DNA of 64,000 nt from Aciduliprofundum sp. MAR08-339 (GTDB lineage Archaea; Thermoplasmatota; Thermoplasmata; Thermoplasmatales; Aciduliprofundaceae). Below, one piece after another: positions 58,504 through 64,000 of the stretch. The DNA lies in NCBI RefSeq assembly GCF_000327505.1, contig NC_019942.1, positions 124,001 through 188,000 on the forward strand. The letters run 5' to 3'. A model generated the notes under the pieces. It saw only the letters and a program-made list of their open reading frames with translations. It was not told the origin of the DNA and made no database searches. Each line of letters starts with the position of its first letter. The stretch's first letter is position 1. A program made the translations under genes and the position numbers.

Positions 58504-59135
58504 TCTTCACCACCTCTACCATGTCTTGCTTTTTCAAGATCTATTAACTCATCTAATGTGAGTGTCGTTTCTTTACGCTCTTTCTCGGCCCTGTACTTCT
58601 TTAGTTCTTCGATAAGACTCTCTGCTACACGTTGCCACATTATTTCCTGATTTACCTCTAGATTCTTTGTCTGATACACAACATAAGATCCTTGTGGCGT
58701 TCTAGATACCTCTGCTATTACAGTCCACCTTAATCCCCTATTAACTACTTTCTTTTTACTCATTAGATATGTTAATCCATTCACAAGCTTGAAATAGCGT
58801 AATCCTCCCTCTTCCCAAGTTCTTACATACAATTTCCGTTCCTTTGTGCTTGGTATCTCAATCACTGGTACTGTGAGCCATCCAACCCAAGCATCGATAA
58901 ATACGAAGATCAAAAACCACCACATCTGAAAATTAATAGGAGTATGAAGAAATTGGAGTATGAGTAACCATAACTCAAAGTATAAAGCTGAAATTTGCTC
59001 TGGCCATAGTAAAACTAGCCAAGATGTTGTTATTAGCAGAGCTATTAAGAAAATGTAGTACCACCAAGAGGTCTTGATTAGCTTTTTCGGTTTTTCTTTG
59101 GGTTTTGGCTTGAAAAACCGTGAAATTCTGCCCAT
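58500..59135 (-). CDS. Membrane protein, 211 aa, copy 2
   Basis: Identical to 40979-41614. Confidence 0.6.
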   Translation of the reverse strand: MGRISRFFKPKPKEKPKKLIKTSWWYYIFLIALLITTSWLVLLWPEQISALYFELWLLILQFLHTPINFQMWWFLIFVFIDAWVGWLTVPVIEIPSTKERKLYVRTWEEGGLRYFKLVNGLTYLMSKKKVVNRGLRWTVIAEVSRTPQGSYVVYQTKNLEVNQEIMWQRVAESLIEELKKYRAEKERKETTLTLDELIDLEKARHGRGGEE

Positions 59136-59138
59136 TGC

Positions 59139-59486
59139 TCACCACCCCATGAAAAGCTTTGATATTGCCGCACCAATAATCGCCACTATTAGAATCATTA
59201 TAATTGCTATCTTGCGTTTTTTGTTCTCTCCAAAGAATGATGTCTTCACTTCTGTTGATTTTGCGGGTATATATCCGACCTTTTTGGCAAATTCATCAAG
59301 CTTCTCTGACATTTCCCTTAACTCTTCAGTACTGATTCCTTTTGTCTTCGCCCCTGGAAAATATTTCCAGATCTTCTTAATATACTTCGCCCTCTTCCTC
59401 TCATCTTCTTCCTTTCTCTTCTCTTTCTCCTCTATTGCCCGCAGAACTGCATTAACTATCTTCTCAATCTCTACATCTTCAGCCAT
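59139..59486 (-). CDS. Coiled-coil protein with C-terminal membrane helix, copy 2
   Basis: Identical to 41618-41965. Confidence 0.6.
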   Translation of the reverse strand: MAEDVEIEKIVNAVLRAIEEKEKRKEEDERKRAKYIKKIWKYFPGAKTKGISTEELREMSEKLDEFAKKVGYIPAKSTEVKTSFFGENKKRKIAIIMILIVAIIGAAISKLFMGW

Positions 59487-59492
59487 GACTTA

Positions 59493-59654
59493 TCACCTCC
59501 TTAATATCTCCTCTAAAATCGTACCGATCTCTACCTTCAAATCTTCAAAAAATTGTGAAAACTTTATTCTTGAGGGTAAATAGTGCCTTACTGAAAACTT
59601 CCTAACTTCCTTGCCACTCTGAACCTTCACCAGTATCTTGATCTCATCTCCCAC
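59493..59654 (-). CDS. Small hypothetical protein, 53 aa, copy 2
   Basis: Same frame and GTG start as 41972-42133. Confidence 0.55.
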   Translation of the reverse strand: MGDEIKILVKVQSGKEVRKFSVRHYLPSRIKFSQFFEDLKVEIGTILEEILRR

Positions 59655-59656
59655 GA

Positions 59657-59794
59657 CTAATCACCTTCTCCATGCTCACTATGTATCTTCCTTATCTCTT
59701 CCAGCAAGGCATCTATTGCCTCCTCTAACGTCGCCCTGCGTAAAACCTTGCCATCCCTGATGTAATACTCTCCGTTTATCTCTAAAACTTTCAT
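59657..59794 (-). CDS. Small hypothetical protein, 45 aa, copy 2
   Basis: Same frame as 42136-42273. Confidence 0.55.
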   Translation of the reverse strand: MKVLEINGEYYIRDGKVLRRATLEEAIDALLEEIRKIHSEHGEGD

Positions 59795-60078
59795 AGCTCC
59801 ATCTCCTTGTACGCCTGCGTGTAAATATCTGCCTCTTCCCGAAGCTGTTTCCTTTCTCTCCTGCTTAGATCCTTCCGCTTTGATGCTGCTCTCGCTCTGT
59901 TTGCCGCCAGCACCGTTGCCTGCTTGATCGTCCTCTTCTCTTTTCTCGTCTTTGCCCTCCTGAACATTCTTCTTAAAATGCTCACTGATCTCCTTGCTTT
60001 GCTTGGGCTCTCAAGACTTATTATTTCTGCAAGCTTCTTGTGCTTCGCAGGCTTGTAAAATAAACCCTTTCTACTCAT
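59791..60078 (-). CDS. Small highly basic protein, 95 aa, copy 2
   Basis: Identical to 42270-42557. Confidence 0.65.
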   Translation of the reverse strand: MSRKGLFYKPAKHKKLAEIISLESPSKARRSVSILRRMFRRAKTRKEKRTIKQATVLAANRARAASKRKDLSRRERKQLREEADIYTQAYKEMEL

Positions 60079-61378
60079 GTCTACCACCTCCTGATATTAC
60101 CATCAAAAATACCAAAACACCCGCGGCTATGATATAGTATTTATAATGCTCCCAGGTGTTTGAAATCGTTTCAAATCCTGCACCACCAAAATTGTACGGT
60201 ACCCAATTTGCAGGCCTGTCAGTGCTGATGAAGTATGCATATATTACATTATCACTCTCATAATAGCCTCCCCACATCACTATCGTGTTTCCATTTGCAC
60301 TCTGGAATGCAACAATTTTCATGGGCACTGGTGTAGATCTTATTGATTTATACTGGGAATCATAGAGATCGTATGCATGACTCATATCATTTCTGTAGTT
60401 TCCAACAAGTTTGTTTTCCTCATCGAAAATATATACCTCGTTATTGTTTCCAACAACATACGTATAGTTTCCAAAGTGTTTTACAGCATTGAACTGCTCT
60501 GTGTCGTTGTACTGCAGGTAAAATATATCTGCACTCAAATCAGACGTTAAAATCTCCAGGAAAGCTTTTATAATGCCATTCGTGCCTATACTGTGCCCAA
60601 CCAGATATGCCTTTCCAGCACTGAAATCCATCCCAATAAAATGCATTCCATATGTCGTACCTGTGAAACTTTTTATTTTACTGAAATTTTCATCGTACAT
60701 ATCGATGCTCTTTCCTGCGAGATTGATGTAATATGTTGAGTTGTAAAATGCAATGCCGTTTATTCTCTCTGTGAAATTCAATTTTTGTATGAATGCACCA
60801 GTCTGCATGTTTACTTCGTACACATAACTCTCAACCTGTGACTCTAAATCTTCATTATAACCCGAGATTGCAACCACGAGATTGTTTCCAAATACAACAT
60901 GCATTGCATCAATTGCCGTTTGATAGCCACCTCCATACAGCTCTTTTGAAAGTGTTACAGTTTTTATGATGCCAAAATTCCTGTTTGTCTGCCAGATTGT
61001 GAAATTGTATATGTCAAAATTCCCATCTGCTGGTAGCGGGCAGGTTATTACCGGATTATTTCCACCTCCCGAGTTAATGTGTGTTTTCACCTGATATCCC
61101 GCTATGTAAAAGCTACCATTTTTATAAGTGAAATCAACACCTATGTAGTTTAGCCCTATGTCAAATTTGCGCTTGAACTCATGTGTTGTTGTATTGTACT
61201 CGTATATCGATGTGTCAAAAAGAATGTAGATGCTGTTTCCAACTGTTACAACTTCTGAAAATCTGCCCTCATCTGTGTGCACAATCGCATAGGTATCTGT
61301 GTTTGCACCGTATGCTGGTGCACCAGCGGGTATTGCTATAATCATCAGAATAAACAATGTAAATGCTGCTCTCTTCAT
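60071..61378 (-). CDS. Large secreted protein with C-terminal anchor, 435 aa, copy 2
   Basis: Identical to 42550-43857. Confidence 0.65.
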   Translation of the reverse strand: MKRAAFTLFILMIIAIPAGAPAYGANTDTYAIVHTDEGRFSEVVTVGNSIYILFDTSIYEYNTTTHEFKRKFDIGLNYIGVDFTYKNGSFYIAGYQVKTHINSGGGNNPVITCPLPADGNFDIYNFTIWQTNRNFGIIKTVTLSKELYGGGYQTAIDAMHVVFGNNLVVAISGYNEDLESQVESYVYEVNMQTGAFIQKLNFTERINGIAFYNSTYYINLAGKSIDMYDENFSKIKSFTGTTYGMHFIGMDFSAGKAYLVGHSIGTNGIIKAFLEILTSDLSADIFYLQYNDTEQFNAVKHFGNYTYVVGNNNEVYIFDEENKLVGNYRNDMSHAYDLYDSQYKSIRSTPVPMKIVAFQSANGNTIVMWGGYYESDNVIYAYFISTDRPANWVPYNFGGAGFETISNTWEHYKYYIIAAGVLVFLMVISGGGRHE

Positions 61379-62895
61379 AGTATCCCCCCAGGAGGTTTGA
61401 AGGTGAAATAATTACTCAACTGTGCCTGGAGCCAGTCAAATCGTACAAATGATATCGCAACCAACACAAGCCCTATTATTCTGAATAGTGGACTGCGTGA
61501 CGATAGTAAGAAGAGAAGTCCTATGAGTAAGAGTATTAGATGTGTCGTGTCTTCCCATGGCCACATGAACCACGGGGCGTAGATGGTATATCCTCCACCA
61601 GAGGCTTTATCAACGAAATACTGAACTCTCGTTATGTTCCAGTTGCCATCCTTATCCTCTGATATTATGTTCAAATTTATGTTTCCATAATAATTGAGCT
61701 GTACTCCCCAGTCTGCAGATCCTCCATTCTTGATTACGAATGGCTTGAAATACGCAACTATAAGATTGGTTGCAGGATCTGGCATCTGATACATATTGTT
61801 TCCAAACCATGCTATTACCCAGACCTTGATCTGCGAAGAGTTGTCATCAAACGCCTTTATGTAAAAATGCACCTCAGCACCCTGTTTGAACAATCCGGTA
61901 CGTGTTACGGTAACTCTTGGTGGATGTACATCGGGCTTGTTGTTATAAACTGTCCATGAGTATGAGCTTAACAATGAGTCTCCATATAATGATGTTATGA
62001 TCCACACGTAAATTCCTGAAGAGTCATTTTGTGTGAAATTGTACCTGAATGTCTTTGTTACTCCGCTCCATTCTCCAAAATCCTTTATGAGTTTTCCTTC
62101 ACTGTTTGTAACTTTGCCTTTTTCTACCTCAATTGGAGGAGTTGTGCCTCCATACCACAATGAAACATCCCATTTGCCCTCACTAAGAGATATTTCTATT
62201 GAAGTGTAAGGTTGCTCTCCCTCTTTCCATACAGCTGCATCATGCACATTCTTTACACTTGCAACTCCTGATGTGAAGTAACCGTATATCGTTGCAACTT
62301 TTTTGTATCCACTAGATGTAACATAGACATAAACATCAATTCCAAATATGCCTGGATAAAACTCAGATGACGATGTTAAAAAACTTGTATTGGAATAATA
62401 ACCCTGTGCATTCTCAGCAGATCCAGCAGGGGCTGGGGATAGCTGTGACCATCCTGCCGTGATGTTGTAATAATGCACTGTTTTGTTTTCATCTTTCCAT
62501 AGATCACCAACCCAACTTTTTTCTTGATAGAATATAAATCTTGCATTATGACCGATATCCACCTGATTAGCATACACGTGACCATAATTGAGAAAGAAAC
62601 TTACACCTACACGCTGATTGTTGTATCCCGCCCAGATTGAGGCAAGGAAATGATACGGCTCATTGACAACCCCACTTTCATATGCATCATTATCTATGAA
62701 TGTGATGAAGTCCTCTATGTAATCCGTGCCAGCAATATATTTGTAACACGGCTTATAGATGTTATATGTTCCTGGAGTTGGACCCGTGGTTCCGCCGCCA
62801 TCGATCATTGCATCTGCATTGAAAGAAAAAAGAGGAAGTAGGGAGGTAAGTGTGAGCAGCGAGATTATTGCCAGAATTTTCAGAGCCTTTGCCAT
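61375..62895 (-). CDS. Large secreted protein, 506 aa, copy 2
   Basis: Identical to 43854-45374. Confidence 0.65.
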   Translation of the reverse strand: MAKALKILAIISLLTLTSLLPLFSFNADAMIDGGGTTGPTPGTYNIYKPCYKYIAGTDYIEDFITFIDNDAYESGVVNEPYHFLASIWAGYNNQRVGVSFFLNYGHVYANQVDIGHNARFIFYQEKSWVGDLWKDENKTVHYYNITAGWSQLSPAPAGSAENAQGYYSNTSFLTSSSEFYPGIFGIDVYVYVTSSGYKKVATIYGYFTSGVASVKNVHDAAVWKEGEQPYTSIEISLSEGKWDVSLWYGGTTPPIEVEKGKVTNSEGKLIKDFGEWSGVTKTFRYNFTQNDSSGIYVWIITSLYGDSLLSSYSWTVYNNKPDVHPPRVTVTRTGLFKQGAEVHFYIKAFDDNSSQIKVWVIAWFGNNMYQMPDPATNLIVAYFKPFVIKNGGSADWGVQLNYYGNINLNIISEDKDGNWNITRVQYFVDKASGGGYTIYAPWFMWPWEDTTHLILLLIGLLFLLSSRSPLFRIIGLVLVAISFVRFDWLQAQLSNYFTFKPPGGIL

Positions 62896-63176
62896 TTTTC
62901 GTTCCCTCCTTTTCGGTTCGTTTTCTTTCTTGTCTTCTTTTTCCGTTCCACAAGCTTGGGCTCTTTTCCTTCTTTCCAGAGTAATGCAAACCCAACTGCT
63001 ATTATGAATAACGCAAAGAGATTCGCCGCTATCGCACCTTTAACCCAGTCGCCATTGAACACGTTTACAACCCAGAAATGCAGATAAATGTCCGTTCCAA
63101 ATGGAAGAATGTAAACTCCAAATCCGAAGAGTATGAATCCAGCAAACGTTAAAATTGCACCTGCTGCCTTGCCCAT
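62880..63176 (-). CDS. Small two-helix membrane protein with basic tail, 98 aa, copy 2
   Basis: Identical to 45359-45655. Confidence 0.65.
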   Translation of the reverse strand: MGKAAGAILTFAGFILFGFGVYILPFGTDIYLHFWVVNVFNGDWVKGAIAANLFALFIIAVGFALLWKEGKEPKLVERKKKTRKKTNRKGGNEKWQRL

Positions 63177-63428
63177 TTATCCACCTCCTTCAAGATAACG
63201 TGCCATTCCTTTCAGCACCTGGGCAAATCCAGATTTAACGTCCACGCCAAAACCTTGCAGGGCAAAAATTGCAAGTAACACTATTATTATCCAGCCCCAA
63301 AACGGTATCGCTGCGAGAAACGGCACAAATCTCACAACGAGAAGCTTCATTATCACTGAAACCACGAAGGCTATGAAAAATGCGATCGCAATAAAAATGG
63401 TAAAGGCTATGAAGTCCAAAGTAACCAC
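63177..63428 (-). CDS. Small two-helix membrane protein, 83 aa, copy 2
   Basis: Identical to 45656-45907, GTG start. Confidence 0.65.
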   Translation of the reverse strand: MVTLDFIAFTIFIAIAFFIAFVVSVIMKLLVVRFVPFLAAIPFWGWIIIVLLAIFALQGFGVDVKSGFAQVLKGMARYLEGGG

Positions 63429-63490
63429 CCCGATATGCCACCCAGAACGGCGGTCGTTAGAAGCAAGAAAGAATAAAGAACGGAAAGCAT
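63407..63490 (-). CDS. Tiny membrane peptide, 27 aa, copy 2
   Basis: Same peptide as 45886-45969. Here the frameshifted LamG frame reads through its start and ends at 63457, so the coupling seen in copy 1 is altered. Confidence 0.4.
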   Translation of the reverse strand: MLSVLYSFLLLTTAVLGGISGWLLWTS

Positions 63491-64000
63491 TTCACCGCCT
63501 CCGCCCGACAAGCAGTAGTACGACTACAGCGGCAGCCAGGAGCATCCAGACACGCACAGCATAGCCACCGATTGTTATCTTCGTGTTCAGAATGTTCCAG
63601 ATTGCGCTTGCTATTTCCAGTTGGCATGCCTGCTCCACCTGTGCCGTTCGTTGTACCGTTATTTCCACCCGTACCGTTGTCTCCTCCGCCACCACTGTTA
63701 TTGCTACTGCTGTTGGATATCACGTTGCTCGTATCTGGTGCGGTAAACGCTGTCGAAGTGTATGCAATATGCCATGTTCCGTCGCTGTTCATGTATGAAT
63801 ATATTATGTTCACCGTGTTGTCATATATCCAGAATGTTGATTTATAAATGCCTGCTGTAGATAATGTGTTGGAATTTGTCTGAACGGGAGTAGAATAGCC
63901 AGTCCAGTTCAGGCCGTCATCGCTTTCGAGCCAGAAATTTGCGCGTGGAGTGCCGCCACTGGTGCCAACCTGGCAGAACGTGGCAAGCATGTAATATTTG
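63457..64000 (-). pseudogene. LamG/propeller surface protein, copy 2: 3' part, frameshifted
   Basis: 5' part lies beyond the window. An extra T at 63612 (A on the coding strand, AATAGC for AATGC) shifts the frame after GGAGMPTGN. The original end with the membrane helix and Arg-Arg-Arg lies in another frame (63492-63695). The shifted frame has a Lys/Arg/Cys-rich tail ending FPFFILSCF at 63457. The product could be secreted without its anchor. A sequencing or assembly error is possible. Confidence 0.7.

Larger units (their letters stand above)
50809..64000. mobile_element. Integrated provirus-like element, copy 2 (13,192 bp visible, cut by window end)
   Basis: Head-to-tail repeat of copy 1. 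I found three differences: G 52258 for A 34737, C 52597 for T 35076, and an extra T at 63612. The expected right end is near 68,330, outside the window. Whether a third copy follows is unknown. Confidence 0.9.

Noticed and set aside
50809-64000. Copy 2 as a pure assembly duplication
   Set aside because: Three base differences, one an indel with a coding effect, and a clean attachment-core junction argue for a real second copy. It is not fully excluded, since such repeats are hard to assemble.
1-64000. CRISPR arrays, rRNA genes, insertion sequences
   Set aside because: No regularly spaced repeats, no rRNA-like stretch and no transposase other than the recombinases described were found by reading.

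Overview
The window reads as a chromosome segment of a thermophilic, anaerobic euryarchaeon, most likely of the DHVE2/Aciduliprofundum type within or near the Thermoplasmata. The assignment is by gene content and memory of the families; no search was possible. Archaeal marks are leaderless or near-leaderless genes behind TATA boxes, the ftsZ-secE-spt5-L11-L1-L10-L12 operon, Mre11-Rad50, aconitase X of the archaeal mevalonate route, and a tRNA-Ile gene with an intron at 37/38. A flavin reductase-rubredoxin-flavodiiron operon and a rubrerythrin-VIT1 protein suggest an anaerobe that copes with oxygen and iron.

Positions 1-33184 are core chromosome: the oxygen-detoxification operon (1-1867), an Lrp regulator with SfsA, a Nudix hydrolase next to a truncated SDR fragment, the division/secretion/ribosome operon (4129-8957), PUA and TPR proteins, rad50-mre11, purH, both subunits of phosphomevalonate dehydratase, a degenerate isoleucyl-tRNA-synthetase-like chimera (18736-21753), asnS, an oligopeptide-type ABC transporter whose two permeases carry large insertions (23157-29169), small unknown genes, two phosphoribosyltransferases and a ferritin-like/VIT1 fusion.

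From 33185 on, a tRNA-Ile(GAT) gene is the attachment site of an integrated element with a 17,521-bp unit. Copy 1 is 33288-50808. A head-to-tail copy 2 starts at 50809 and leaves the window at 64000. I count 36 genes per unit. An early-type leftward operon runs AbrB, small proteins, zinc ribbon, winged helix, tyrosine integrase and then, across attP, four more small genes. A rightward module holds a SWIM-like winged-helix protein, a PD-(D/E)XK nuclease-like protein and a small membrane protein. A long leftward operon holds a winged-helix regulator, large secreted and anchored proteins (FN3, LamG plus propeller, others), several tiny membrane proteins, a basic protein, a packaging-type ATPase and a serine recombinase. 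The layout suggests a membrane-containing virus, perhaps spindle-shaped like PAV1/TPV1; that is inference.

The most notable points are these. attP lies inside a gene of the integrase operon, so integration of one copy cuts that operon and the tandem junction restores it. The two copies differ at three positions I could find, including a 1-bp insertion that removes the membrane anchor of the LamG protein in copy 2. On the chromosome, the IleRS-derived chimera appears to have lost its catalytic motifs and gained HhH, zinc-ribbon and DUF835-like domains.
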